64,000 nucleotides of DNA from Rhodanobacter humi (GTDB lineage Bacteria > Pseudomonadota > Gammaproteobacteria > Xanthomonadales > Rhodanobacteraceae). A program made the position numbers and the translations under genes. A model generated the notes under the pieces. It saw only the letters and a list, made by a program, of their open reading frames with translations, was not told the origin of the DNA and searched no databases. How positions within the stretch are numbered: position 1 is the first letter of the stretch; each line of letters starts with the position of its first letter. The DNA is taken from positions 1,116,001 through 1,180,000 of the forward strand of contig NZ_JBGBPY010000001.1 of NCBI RefSeq assembly GCF_041107455.1. The letters are read 5' to 3'. Positions 42,571-51,797 of the stretch are shown one piece after another.

Positions 42571-45500
42571 TCACACCGAGGCGAGATGCTGCTCCAGCAT
42601 CGCCTCGAACAGCACAGGCGGCATCGGCCGGGAGATCAGATAACCCTGGAAACCATGGCAACCTTCGCGCATCAGGAAGTCGTGCTGCGCCACCGTCTCC
42701 ACGCCCTCGGCCACCACCTCCAGGCCCAGCCCGCGACCCATGCCGATGATGGTCTGCGCGACCATCGCGTCGTTCGCATCCTCCGGCAGGCGGGCCACGA
42801 AGGCCTGGTCGATCTTCAGCTGGTCCAGCGGCAGACGCGAGAGATAGGCCAGCGAGGAATAGCCGGTGCCGAAGTCGTCCAGCGAGATGCGGATGCCTTG
42901 CGCACGCAGGCGCGCCAGCTTGGCGGCGGCCTCGGCGAGATCGCCCAGGATCACGGTCTCGGTGATCTCCAGCATCAGCTGCGCAGGGTCGGCACCGCTC
43001 GCGGCGAGCGCTCGGCACACGTCGTCCACGAAGCCAGGCTGGGCGAACTGCCGCGCGCTCACGTTGATCGCTAGCACGAGCTTGCGGCTGGATGGTCGCG
43101 CCGACCAGGCCACCAGTTGCGCACAGGCTCGCCGCAGCACCCAGTCACCCAGCGGCAGGATCAGGCCGTTCTCCTCGGCGACGGGGATGAACCGTTCGGG
43201 CGACATCTGCTCGCCGTCGGGGCGGGTCCAGCGCAGCAACATCTCGGCGCCGACCACGCGCCCATGCCGGTCGACCTGCGCCTGCAGGTGCAGCTCCAGC
43301 GTCTCCTCGGCGATCGCGCGGCGCAGGTCGCCGACCAGCGCCTCGCGCTGCACCAGCTCGTCCTGCATGGCCGGCTCGTAGCGGCGCAGCTGGTCGCGCC
43401 CACCGGCCTTGGCGGCGTACATCGCCAACTCGGCCTGCTTGAGCACCGACTCCGGCGAGTCGCGCCCCGGCACCAGCTCGGTCCAGCCGATGCTGACCGT
43501 CATCCTCACCGGCACGTCGTCGCCCAGCTGGAACGGCATTCGCAAGGCCTCCCGCACCTGCTCGGCGCAGTCGCTCACCAACGCGGTGCGCGCCAGCGGA
43601 TCCACCGCGCGGCAGGGCAGCAGCAACGCGAACGTGCCGCCGCTGAAACGGCTCAGCACGCTGCCCTCGTCCAGCAGCTTGCGCAGACGCTGCGCGATCA
43701 GCGCCAGCAGGCGGTCGCCGGCGGCGTGGCCGCGCAGGTCGTTGACCCGCTTGAAGTGGTCGAGGTCGATCAGCAGCAGGGCGACGCCGTGCGTGGCGGC
43801 CCCGCGCAGCAGGTGCTGCAGGCGACCGTGCAGGAAATGCCGGTTCGGCAGTTCGGTCAACGGGTCGAAGAAGGTCATGCGATCGACGCTCGCGTGCGCC
43901 TCGCGCTCGCCGGTCAGGTCGATCATCGAGCAGACGAAGTGGCCTGGCTGGCCACCGGCGCCCGGCACGGCGGAAATCGCGACACGCGCCACCCTGGGCT
44001 GGCCCCGCTTGACGTGGATCCACAGCTCGCCCTGCCCATGGCCGACGCGACGCGTCGTTTCCCAGAGGCTGTCGTAGGCGTCCGGCGCGTGCTGCGGCGA
44101 CCGCAGCATCGACGACGGCTGCCCGACCGCTTCGTCGGGCAGGAATCCGGTGAACCGGGTGAAGGCATGATTGACGCGCTGGATGACCTGGTCGGCATCC
44201 AGCACCATCGAGGCCTCCTGCGTCTCGAACGCGACGGCGGCCAGGCGCAGTTCGTTCTCCGCCTGCTTGCGCTCGGTGATGTCCTGCGCATGGATGAGCA
44301 CGTACTGCGCCAGGCCGTCGGCGTCGTGGAACACCGAGCAGTCCAGCCGCACCGGGAAGCGCCGGCCATCCTTCGCCACTTGCTCGGTTTCCCACACGTA
44401 GTGGTCGAGCCGATCCGACCTCGCGCGCAAGGCTGCGCGCTCGGCCACCAGGTCGGGCGGATACAGCGCATCCACCGGCATGCCCACCATCTCCTCCGGC
44501 GTGTAGCCGTGCTCGCTGGCGAAGGTGGGGTTGGCGGAGATCAGGGTCATGTTGCGCGCATCGCAGATGTACACGCCGAACGCGGCGTTCTCGAACGCAT
44601 GCCCCCACAGCTGCAGTTGCGTTTCGGCCAGCTGTCGCTCGGTGACGTCGCGCGCCGCGCTCACCACGCTGTACGGCTCGCCCTGCGCCGTGAACAAGGG
44701 CGCGCTGATGACCTCGAACTGCCGGTTCTGGCCGTTGCCGGCGGCCAGCGACAGCAGGGCGCCGGCATTGCGCCCGAGCCGCGCCGCCTCGCCGTCCAGC
44801 TCGCGTATCCCGGCCGCGAACGCCGCGTCGAACAGCTCGTCGCAGCGCCGTCCGGCCGGCGACTCGCAAGCGGCGCGGAACAAGGCCTCCGCACGGTCGT
44901 TGCCGTCGCGGTAGATGCCCTGGAGATCCTTCACCCACATCGCGTCCGGGCTGGCGTCGAAGATCGCGCGCAGCTTGCCCTCTTCCGCCCTCAGCGCAGC
45001 CGTGCGCGCCGCCACGGTGCGGCGCAGCGTCCCCACCCACAACAGCATCAGCGTGATCAGCGCCAGCACCGCCGCCAGCGCGATGCCGGCGGCGCGCCCG
45101 TAGGGTGTCGGGCTGAGCGGATGCTCCAGCCAACGCTTGTCGAGCGCCACCAGCTCGGCCGGCGCGATGCCCGCCATGCCGCGCTCCACCGCCTGCAGCA
45201 TCGCCGTGTTGCCCTTGCGCACGGCCCAATGGAACTGGCTGGTGTCGAGCACGAACGCCCGCTCGAAACGGCCCAGTGCGGCAGATTCGGACAGATAGCG
45301 ATACGCCCGGTTCTCGTCCATGCAGAAGACCCGCGGGTTGCCGCGAATCGCCGCGCGAACGACCTGGCGCGCATCCCCGAACTCCCGCAGCGCGGTGAAA
45401 CCCAGCGACTGCAGCTTCGGCCCGCAGGCATCGCCGCGATCCACGCCCACCTGCAAGCCCTGCAAGGAGGGCAGGTCGTGCACGCCTTCGACGCTCCGGT

Positions 45501-45876
45501 CGACGTAGACGCCCGTAGGCAGCGTGGCGTAAGGCAGGGAGAAGTCGTATTGCGCATCCCGTGCCGACGTGTGGTAGATCATGTCGATCACGTCGGCCTG
45601 TCCCGACAGCAGCGCCTGCGTGGCGGCCCGCCAGTCCATGGTCGCCAGCTCGACGCGGATGCCGGTGTGCGCCTGGAACAGCTTCCACCGGTCCACCTCG
45701 TAGCCCTGCGGCTTGCCGTCCGCATCGAGCGACAGGAAGGGCGGGTAGTCGTCGGGCGCGACCACGCGGATTTGCGTGGGCACAGCGGGGACGGATGCCG
45801 CGGCAGCGGCGATCGCGGCCGGACTGCACGACAGCCATGCCATGCATGCAAGAAGACCCCAGCCGCTCATGCGCAT
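42571..45876 (-). CDS. periplasmic-sensor PAS/GGDEF/EAL protein (c-di-GMP phosphodiesterase)
   Basis: A protein of about 1,100 residues. A signal peptide precedes a family 3 solute-binding domain (about 33-245: VVAPDDYPPFLSLDADG; GQADVIDMIYHTS), a membrane helix (about 255-278), three PAS-like domains (about 290-660), then GGDEF and EAL. The GGDEF loop is degenerate: RFSGGTFALLLP instead of GGDEF, so cyclase activity is unlikely. The EAL domain keeps AEMLLRW, NVSARQF, LEITET, DDFGTGYSS and EGVET, so phosphodiesterase activity is plausible. It probably lowers c-di-GMP in response to an amino acid-like ligand. ATG 45876 fits the signal peptide; ATG 45921 is possible. Confidence 0.9.
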   Translation of the reverse strand: MRMSGWGLLACMAWLSCSPAAIAAAAASVPAVPTQIRVVAPDDYPPFLSLDADGKPQGYEVDRWKLFQAHTGIRVELATMDWRAATQALLSGQADVIDMIYHTSARDAQYDFSLPYATLPTGVYVDRSVEGVHDLPSLQGLQVGVDRGDACGPKLQSLGFTALREFGDARQVVRAAIRGNPRVFCMDENRAYRYLSESAALGRFERAFVLDTSQFHWAVRKGNTAMLQAVERGMAGIAPAELVALDKRWLEHPLSPTPYGRAAGIALAAVLALITLMLLWVGTLRRTVAARTAALRAEEGKLRAIFDASPDAMWVKDLQGIYRDGNDRAEALFRAACESPAGRRCDELFDAAFAAGIRELDGEAARLGRNAGALLSLAAGNGQNRQFEVISAPLFTAQGEPYSVVSAARDVTERQLAETQLQLWGHAFENAAFGVYICDARNMTLISANPTFASEHGYTPEEMVGMPVDALYPPDLVAERAALRARSDRLDHYVWETEQVAKDGRRFPVRLDCSVFHDADGLAQYVLIHAQDITERKQAENELRLAAVAFETQEASMVLDADQVIQRVNHAFTRFTGFLPDEAVGQPSSMLRSPQHAPDAYDSLWETTRRVGHGQGELWIHVKRGQPRVARVAISAVPGAGGQPGHFVCSMIDLTGEREAHASVDRMTFFDPLTELPNRHFLHGRLQHLLRGAATHGVALLLIDLDHFKRVNDLRGHAAGDRLLALIAQRLRKLLDEGSVLSRFSGGTFALLLPCRAVDPLARTALVSDCAEQVREALRMPFQLGDDVPVRMTVSIGWTELVPGRDSPESVLKQAELAMYAAKAGGRDQLRRYEPAMQDELVQREALVGDLRRAIAEETLELHLQAQVDRHGRVVGAEMLLRWTRPDGEQMSPERFIPVAEENGLILPLGDWVLRRACAQLVAWSARPSSRKLVLAINVSARQFAQPGFVDDVCRALAASGADPAQLMLEITETVILGDLAEAAAKLARLRAQGIRISLDDFGTGYSSLAYLSRLPLDQLKIDQAFVARLPEDANDAMVAQTIIGMGRGLGLEVVAEGVETVAQHDFLMREGCHGFQGYLISRPMPPVLFEAMLEQHLASV

Positions 45877-45991
45877 GCCACTACCGCCCGGCGCCTCCCC
45901 AATGACGGCTAGCATCGGCACTCACGTGCAACCACGCAAGTGGTGTGCCATCAACTTCCAGCACTGGCGGGCGCCGGGCGGCACGCGGCGT

Positions 45992-47464
45992 TCAGCCCAC
46001 CAGCTCGAAGCGCACCAGCCGCCGCAGCGGATCGGCCGCGGCCAGCCGCACCGTCACCTCCTGCCCCAGCGGCAGCGGTGCGGCGGAGCCGACGCGGGCC
46101 TCGATCGCGGGATCGCGCAGCATCACCACGCCGCTGTGCGCGGCCGCACCGTTGCCGTTACCGTTGCCGCGACCGTGCTCCGCGCCGTTCGCCTCGACGA
46201 TCGCGCCCTGGAAGGTCTCGCCCACGCGCGGCGCCAGCAGCACCGCCTCGACCAGGTCGATCACCTGGCGCTCGTACTGGTGTGCGCGGCGGTCGGCCTC
46301 GGCCATCAGCTCGGGCAACGCGGGTAGCGCGGCGCGCGCCCAGTCCGGCACCGGCTGGTTCGCGCACAAGGCCACGCAGACCTCGCCCACGTAGCGGTCC
46401 ACCAGCCGGCGCAGCGGTGCGGTGGCGTGCGCGTATTCCGCCGCGAGCGCGGACTGCAGCGGCTGCGCGGGCAACGCGCCGTCGAAGGCCACGTAGCCGG
46501 CGCCGCGCAGCACCGTGGTGCAGGCGGTGAGCATCGCGACATGCGCGTCTTTCGACGGATCCAGCGCGCGGATGAAGTCGGGGTAGGACTGCGCCGCAGG
46601 CCACGCGATGCCCAGCACCTGCGCGGTGAGCTTGAGCCGCGCGATCGCGGCCGGATCGGGCGGCGGCAGCGTGCGCAGCAGGCCGACCTTGCCCTTCACC
46701 ATCAGCTGCGCCGCGGCCATGCCGGTGAGCAGCGAGATCTGCGCGTTCCAGTCCTCGACCGGTCGGTTGACGCGGTATTCCAGCCGCCACTGCCCGTCCG
46801 CCACGCTGATCTCCTGCTCGGGCAGCGCGAGGCTGATGCCACCGCGCGCCTGCTCGCGGCGCTGGCGCAACTCGCCCACCTCGCGCAACAGCGACCACAG
46901 CGGATCGGCGGTGCCGGCGTCGAGCTGCTGCTGCACGCCGGCGTAGTCGAGCCGGGCGCGGCTGCGCACCCGCGCGCGGCGCACGTCGATCGCGGCGATC
47001 TCGCCACCTGCGTCGAGGTCGATCGTCCACAGCAGCGCGGGCCGCAGCTGCTCCGGCAGCAGCGAGGCGGCACCCTCGGAGAGCGACTGCGGATGCAGCA
47101 GGATGCGCGAATCAGCGCCGTACAGCGTCTCGCCGCGGCGGTGCGCTTCCGCATCCACCGCATCGCCCGACGCTACGAAGGCGGCCACGTCGGCGATCGC
47201 GTAGTACACCCGGTAGCCGCCGCCCTGCCGCTCCAGGTGCATGGCCTGGTCCAGGTCCATCGAACCCGGCGGGTCGATCGTGACCAGCGGGACGTCGGTG
47301 CGATCCAGCGCCGGCAGCCGCGGTTGCGCCGCCGCCTGCGCCGCCGCGGCCTCGACCTCGGGCGGGAATGCACCCGGCAGTTTCATTTCGCGCTGGACCG
47401 CGGCGATGCCTTGCGCCAGCGTGGTGTCGGCGCCGGTCTGCAGGCGGATGCGGGTGGCGGGCAT
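45992..47464 (-). CDS. RNB domain ribonuclease (RNase II family)
   Basis: A 490-residue 3'-5' exoribonuclease-like protein. The RNB active site is in VTIDPPGSMDLDQAMHL, retaining the Asp set expected at the Mg site; YYAIADVAAFV and HATAPLRRLVDRYVGEVC are the other hallmarks. It is shorter than RNase II or R: the N-terminal cold-shock domains are missing or reduced, and the C-terminal ~110 residues form a compact S1-like strand region with a Gly/Asn linker (GRGNGNGNG). This short form is common in Xanthomonadales and Actinobacteria. The start at 47464 is the only one near the RNB domain. Confidence 0.9.
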   Translation of the reverse strand: MPATRIRLQTGADTTLAQGIAAVQREMKLPGAFPPEVEAAAAQAAAQPRLPALDRTDVPLVTIDPPGSMDLDQAMHLERQGGGYRVYYAIADVAAFVASGDAVDAEAHRRGETLYGADSRILLHPQSLSEGAASLLPEQLRPALLWTIDLDAGGEIAAIDVRRARVRSRARLDYAGVQQQLDAGTADPLWSLLREVGELRQRREQARGGISLALPEQEISVADGQWRLEYRVNRPVEDWNAQISLLTGMAAAQLMVKGKVGLLRTLPPPDPAAIARLKLTAQVLGIAWPAAQSYPDFIRALDPSKDAHVAMLTACTTVLRGAGYVAFDGALPAQPLQSALAAEYAHATAPLRRLVDRYVGEVCVALCANQPVPDWARAALPALPELMAEADRRAHQYERQVIDLVEAVLLAPRVGETFQGAIVEANGAEHGRGNGNGNGAAAHSGVVMLRDPAIEARVGSAAPLPLGQEVTVRLAAADPLRRLVRFELVG

Positions 47465-47594
47465 GGGACGTCCCTGGCATGGGCGCGGCGGCGCACGAAG
47501 CCCGCACTATAGCCGCGTCCGGCTGGCGCGACGCACTTCCGTCGCGCGCCGCGACGGTGTAGAACCGGCGAAGGTCCCCGCACCCCCGACGACC

Positions 47595-48068
47595 ATGAGC
47601 GAACCGTCCCTGCTGATCCGTCTGGCCGAAGACGACGACGATTTCATCCTGGCCCTGGTGCCGCGTTTCGTGGATTTCCCGCTGCCGTCCTGGCGGCGGC
47701 GCCACGAATGCATCGAAGGCATCCGCGACGATCTGCTGCGCCACCTGGAGGATCAACCCGCGAACAGCCACCTGTTCGTGGCCGAGGACGCGGACGGCAC
47801 GCGGGTGGGTTTCATGCACCTGCAGCGCACCGAGGATTTCTTCACCGGCCGCAGCAACTGCCACATCTCGGATCTCGCGGTGGTGCCGGCGCACGAGGGC
47901 CGCGGCGTGGGCAAGGCGCTGCTGGCCCATGCGGAGCAGTGGGCGCGCGAGCACCAGTGCCAACTGGTGACGCTGGCGGTGTTCCCCGGCAACGAGCGCG
48001 CACGCAAGGTGTACGAGGCGGCGGGTTTCGGCGCGGACCTGCTGCGGTTGGCGAAGCCGCTGCGCTGA
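47595..48068 (+). CDS. GNAT family N-acetyltransferase
   Basis: A 157-residue GNAT enzyme that would transfer acetyl from acetyl-CoA to an amine. The acetyl-CoA loop is clear: ISDLAVVPAHEGRGVGKALL (motif A, R/Q-x-x-G-x-G/A) and FPGNERARKVYEAAGF (motif B). The ATG at 47595 lies 130 bases from the divergent RNB gene. The substrate is unknown; many GNATs of this size act on small amines or on protein N-termini. It is convergent with the PepSY gene. Confidence 0.92.
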   Translation: MSEPSLLIRLAEDDDDFILALVPRFVDFPLPSWRRRHECIEGIRDDLLRHLEDQPANSHLFVAEDADGTRVGFMHLQRTEDFFTGRSNCHISDLAVVPAHEGRGVGKALLAHAEQWAREHQCQLVTLAVFPGNERARKVYEAAGFGADLLRLAKPLR

Positions 48069-48089
48069 ATGAACGGCACGCGGTCGCCG

Positions 48090-48116
48090 CGGGCGTCACG
48101 GCTCCCGTGACGCCCG
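48090..48116. terminator. hairpin between GNAT and PepSY genes
   Basis: A 12-bp perfect stem (CGGGCGTCACGG with its complement) with a 3-nt loop lies between two convergent genes. No T-run follows; termination in both directions is a guess. Confidence 0.55.
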
Positions 48117-48125
48117 GACCCGGCA

Positions 48126-48428
48126 TCAATCGGCGTCGTTGTTGTCCAGCGAGTTCTCCAGCAGCTTGCCGGTCTTTGCGTCCACACCCACTTCGCGCGT
48201 GTCCTTGCCGGACTTGATGTCGAACGAGTAGCGCAGGCCGCTGCCGCCGGCCTCCTTTTCCAGTTCCTGTTTCACCACTTGGCCGGGCACCGCCTGCAGG
48301 GCGATCTTGCGTGCCTGGGTCATGCTGATCTTCGCCTGGGCGGCGAGCTGGGCCGGGGTTTCGGCCTGCGCGGCGAACACGAGGCCGCACAGGGCGAACG
48401 GCAGGCCGAGAACGATGGACTTGCGCAT
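48126..48428 (-). CDS. PepSY domain periplasmic protein
   Basis: A 100-residue exported protein: signal peptide to about residue 22 (LCGLVFAAQA|E), then one PepSY unit (ISMTQARKIALQAVPGQVV ... FDIKSGKDTREVGVDAKTG). PepSY domains inhibit peptidases or sense metals and occur as stand-alone periplasmic proteins. An AAGGAG site precedes the ATG at 48428. It is in the minus-strand region beyond the efflux operon but separated from it by 270 bases containing a family A repeat, so it is probably a separate unit. Confidence 0.9.
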   Translation of the reverse strand: MRKSIVLGLPFALCGLVFAAQAETPAQLAAQAKISMTQARKIALQAVPGQVVKQELEKEAGGSGLRYSFDIKSGKDTREVGVDAKTGKLLENSLDNNDAD

Positions 48429-48632
48429 GGGCTGCTCCTTGGGAGTTGAGGTGTCGTCGGCGAGGCACATGCATCGCCGGCGGCATGGGAACGCTACGCT
48501 GCGGTGCTTAGGGGGTACTTGCGGGGAGGGGAGCAAAACCAAAGGGACGGGGCGCGGGAGGTTGTACACGGGGAACGTCGACTGCGAGGCAGCGCTTCGC
48601 GCAGTCTCGTTACTGAAAGCCCTGCAAGGGTG

Positions 48633-48671
48633 TGCCCTCTCCCCAACCCTCTCCCGCAAGCGGGAGAGGGA
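48633..48671. repeat. REP-like palindrome, family A
   Basis: CCCTCTCCCGC (48646-48656) and GCGGGAGAGGG (48659-48669) form an 11-bp stem after the CCCTCTCCCCAA leader. It lies 28 bases beyond the RND gene stop. Confidence 0.95.
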
Positions 48672-48698
48672 GCGAACGTGCCAGCGGGTTCGCGGTCT

Positions 48699-51600
48699 TC
48701 AACGATCGGCTATGCGGGGCGATTCGGCTTCGTTGTGCGGCGGGTTCTTTTGTGATCTACGCAGTACTGCGTAGATCACAGGCATCACCAGCAGCACCAG
48801 GGGCACCTGCACCAGCATGCCGGCGATGATCGCCACCGCCAGTGGCTGCTGCATCTGCGAGCCCTGGCCGATCGCGAGCGCCAGCGGCAGCAGGGTGAGG
48901 ATGGCGGCGATGGTGGACATCAGGATCGGCCGCATGCGGTGGTGGCCGGCGTAGCGCATGGCCTCGTGCAGCGGCATGCGCTGCTCGGCGTCGGTCATCT
49001 CGGTGAAGTAGAAGATCGCCAGCTCGGTGACGATGCCCACGATCATCGTCATGCCCATCATCGCCGAGATGTTGAGCTCGATGCCGGTGACCCACAGGCC
49101 CACGAACACCGCCGCCATGGCCAGCAGCGGCGCCACCATGATCGCCAGCGCCACGCGGAAGCTCTCGTACAGGAACAAGAGCAGGGTGAACACCAGCGCG
49201 ATCGCAGCCAGCATCACGATGCTGAGGTCGTGGAACGCGATCTGCTGCTGCGCGTACAGGCCGCCCAGCTCGTGGTACATACCCGGCGGCAGCAGGCCCG
49301 GCTTGGCCAGCACCTGCTTCACGTCAGCCACGGTGGAACCGAGGTCGCGGCCCACGATGCGCGCGGTCACCGCCACCATGCGCTTGAGGTTGTCGCGGTT
49401 GATTTCCGGCTGACCCTGCACCGCACGGATCGTGGCGATCTCGGACAGCGGCAGCACGTGGCCGTCGGCGGTGCGGATCGGCAACGCCTGCAACTGCTCC
49501 AGCTGCGCGCGCGAGTCCGGCGGCAACCACACGCGCACACCGATCATCTTCGGCCCCTGCGGCAGCTGTGCCGCCACGTTGCCGGCCACCGCGTCGGACA
49601 CCTGCTGCGCCACCGCCACCGGGTCGAGCCCGTACAGGCCGGCCTTGACCGGATCGACCTGCACGTCCAGCGCATCGCCGGCGGGATTGATGCCGTTGCG
49701 CACCTCGGCCACGCCGTTGACCTTGGCGATCGCCGCGGCCACCTTCTTCGCGGTGGCGTCGAGCTGCGTCTCGTCGTCGCCGTAGAGCTTGATCTCGATC
49801 GGCTGCGGCACTTCGGTGAGGTCGCCGATCAGGTCTTCCATCAGCTGCGCGACATCCACGTCCAGCCCCGGCACCTGGGCTGCAACCTGTTCGCGGACCT
49901 GCTCCATCACCGTGCTGGTGGGCGGCCGCGAGCCGCTCTTCAGGCGCACGAAGAAGTCGCCGGTGTTCGCCTCGGTGAGGCCGCCACCGAGCTGCAGGCC
50001 GGTGCGCCGCGAGTAGGTGTCCACATAGGGATTCGCATGGACGATCGCCTCGACCTGGCGCAGCAGGCGGTCGGTCTCGTCCAGCGAGGTGCCGGGCGGC
50101 GAGAGGTAGTCGAGCACGAAGCCGCCCTCGTCCATCTTCGGCATGAAGCCACTGCCGACCTGGCGGTAGGCCAGCACGCCGACCAGCAGCAACGGGATCA
50201 CCCCGAGCAGCACCAGCACCGGCCGCTGCAGCAGGCGACCCAGCGTGCGTTCGTAACCCGCCAGCATGCGCTGCGAGAAACGGCCCGGCGGATGCTCCAC
50301 GGCGTGGCGTTCGTCGATCAGCCATTCGGCCAGCAGCGGCACCGCCACCCAGGTCAAGAGGTAGGAGATCACCAGCGCGCTGGCCATGGTCAGCGACAAC
50401 GCCCGGAAGAACGCACCGGTGACGCCGGTGAGGAAGGCCAGCGGCAGGAAGATCACCACGGTGGCCGCGCTGGAGCCGGTGAGCGGGCGGGTGAATTCCC
50501 ACGCCGCACCGGCGATGCGTTCGCGCACCGGTCCCGTGCCGTCGCGCAACCGGCGCATGATGTGCTCCAGCATCACGATCACGTCGTCGATCAGCAGGCC
50601 CACCGCGGCCGCCATGCCGCCCAACGTCATCATGTTGAAGCTCATGTGCAGCAGGTCGAGCAGCAGCACGGTGGTCGCCAGGGTGGCCGGTACCACGATC
50701 AGCGCCACCAGGATCACCCGCGCGTTGCGCAGGAACACGAACAGCACCAGGCCCGCCAGCACGATGCCGATCAGGATCGCGTCGCGCACGCTGCCGGCCG
50801 CGCCCAGCACCAGCTGGGTCTGGTCGTACCAGTTGGCGATGTGCAGGCCCTTCGGCGCCTGCTGCTGGTAATCGGCCAGGCGCTGCTTCACGTCGCGGGC
50901 GATCTGCACGCTGTTGCCGCTGGGCTGCTGGAACACCTGCATCAGCACCGCGTCGTGGCCGTCAGCGGTGGTGCGCACCCATTGCGGTTCGTGGCTCATG
51001 CCCACCGTGGCCACGTCCCTGAGGTGCAGCACGCCGTGCGCGTCGGCGCGCAGCACGATGTCGCCCAGCGCCGCCGCCGTCGCCGGCTGGTTGTTCGCCA
51101 GCAGCAGGTAGAGCTTGTAGTGATCCTGCAGCCGGCCCATCGCCTGGATCGTGGCGGCGCTCGCCACCGCGTGGTCGAGGTCGGCGAGGGTGAGGCCTTG
51201 CGCGCGCAGCTTCGCCGCATCCACGTCCACGTGGAACTCGGCCACGTCGCCGCCCTGCACGTCCACCTGGGCCACGCCGGTGACGCCGGATAGCAGCGGG
51301 CGCAGTTGGAACTCGGCGATGTCGCGCAGTTGGGTGGGCGTGAGCGTGTCGGAGCGCAGGCTGTAGGCGAGTATCGGGAACACCGTGGGATCAAGCCGGA
51401 TCGCGCCCACGTTCACGCCGGGCGGCAGGCGCGGCAGCACTTCGCCGATCGCGGTGTCCACGTCGAGCAGGGCGCGGCCCATGTCCGCGCCCCAGTCGAA
51501 GCCGATGTTGATCTCGGCGCTGCCGCGGCTGGTGGTGGAACGCACCTCGCGCACGCCGCGCACGCGGCGGATCGCCTCCTCCACCGGCCGGGTCACGCTC

Positions 51601-51797
51601 ACCACCATCTGGGCGGCGGGCTGGTCGCCGGCGTCCAGCGTCACGCGTACGCGCGGGAACGAGACGTTGGGAAACAGCGAGACCGGCAGGTTGAACGCGC
51701 CGGCGATGCCGCCGATGGCGAGGATCAAGGCGAGGAACAGCAGCGAACGCCGGTGGCGATGCATCCACTGGGTGATCGTCATCGGTACGGCCGTCAC
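48699..51797 (-). CDS. RND efflux pump inner-membrane permease
   Basis: A 1,032-residue RND transporter. The first helix (RRSLLFLALILAIGGIAGAF) is followed by the periplasmic porter domain (LFPNVSFPRVRVTL; ATTSRGSAEINIGF-type segment), then the helix 4 proton-relay pair in VGLLIDDVIVMLEHI and the second porter half. It is the size of AcrB/CusA-class pumps; the Asp-Asp in helix 4 is typical of proton-driven export. Substrate class (drug, metal or other) is not clear. The GTG at 51797 overlaps the adaptor stop as GTGA, so the genes are coupled. The last codons lie in a 30-bp perfect palindrome (48751-48780). Confidence 0.93.
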   Translation of the reverse strand: MTAVPMTITQWMHRHRRSLLFLALILAIGGIAGAFNLPVSLFPNVSFPRVRVTLDAGDQPAAQMVVSVTRPVEEAIRRVRGVREVRSTTSRGSAEINIGFDWGADMGRALLDVDTAIGEVLPRLPPGVNVGAIRLDPTVFPILAYSLRSDTLTPTQLRDIAEFQLRPLLSGVTGVAQVDVQGGDVAEFHVDVDAAKLRAQGLTLADLDHAVASAATIQAMGRLQDHYKLYLLLANNQPATAAALGDIVLRADAHGVLHLRDVATVGMSHEPQWVRTTADGHDAVLMQVFQQPSGNSVQIARDVKQRLADYQQQAPKGLHIANWYDQTQLVLGAAGSVRDAILIGIVLAGLVLFVFLRNARVILVALIVVPATLATTVLLLDLLHMSFNMMTLGGMAAAVGLLIDDVIVMLEHIMRRLRDGTGPVRERIAGAAWEFTRPLTGSSAATVVIFLPLAFLTGVTGAFFRALSLTMASALVISYLLTWVAVPLLAEWLIDERHAVEHPPGRFSQRMLAGYERTLGRLLQRPVLVLLGVIPLLLVGVLAYRQVGSGFMPKMDEGGFVLDYLSPPGTSLDETDRLLRQVEAIVHANPYVDTYSRRTGLQLGGGLTEANTGDFFVRLKSGSRPPTSTVMEQVREQVAAQVPGLDVDVAQLMEDLIGDLTEVPQPIEIKLYGDDETQLDATAKKVAAAIAKVNGVAEVRNGINPAGDALDVQVDPVKAGLYGLDPVAVAQQVSDAVAGNVAAQLPQGPKMIGVRVWLPPDSRAQLEQLQALPIRTADGHVLPLSEIATIRAVQGQPEINRDNLKRMVAVTARIVGRDLGSTVADVKQVLAKPGLLPPGMYHELGGLYAQQQIAFHDLSIVMLAAIALVFTLLLFLYESFRVALAIMVAPLLAMAAVFVGLWVTGIELNISAMMGMTMIVGIVTELAIFYFTEMTDAEQRMPLHEAMRYAGHHRMRPILMSTIAAILTLLPLALAIGQGSQMQQPLAVAIIAGMLVQVPLVLLVMPVIYAVLRRSQKNPPHNEAESPRIADR
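48751..48780. repeat. 30-bp perfect palindrome inside the RND gene 3' end
   Basis: TGTGATCTACGCAGT is followed immediately by its exact reverse complement. Both strands encode VIYAVLRRS in one frame; on the minus strand this is the RND C-terminus. Confidence 0.95.

Noticed and set aside
43117-45912. 931-codon plus-strand open frame across the EAL protein
   Set aside because: It is antisense to a gene with clear domains throughout; high GC keeps the opposite frame open.
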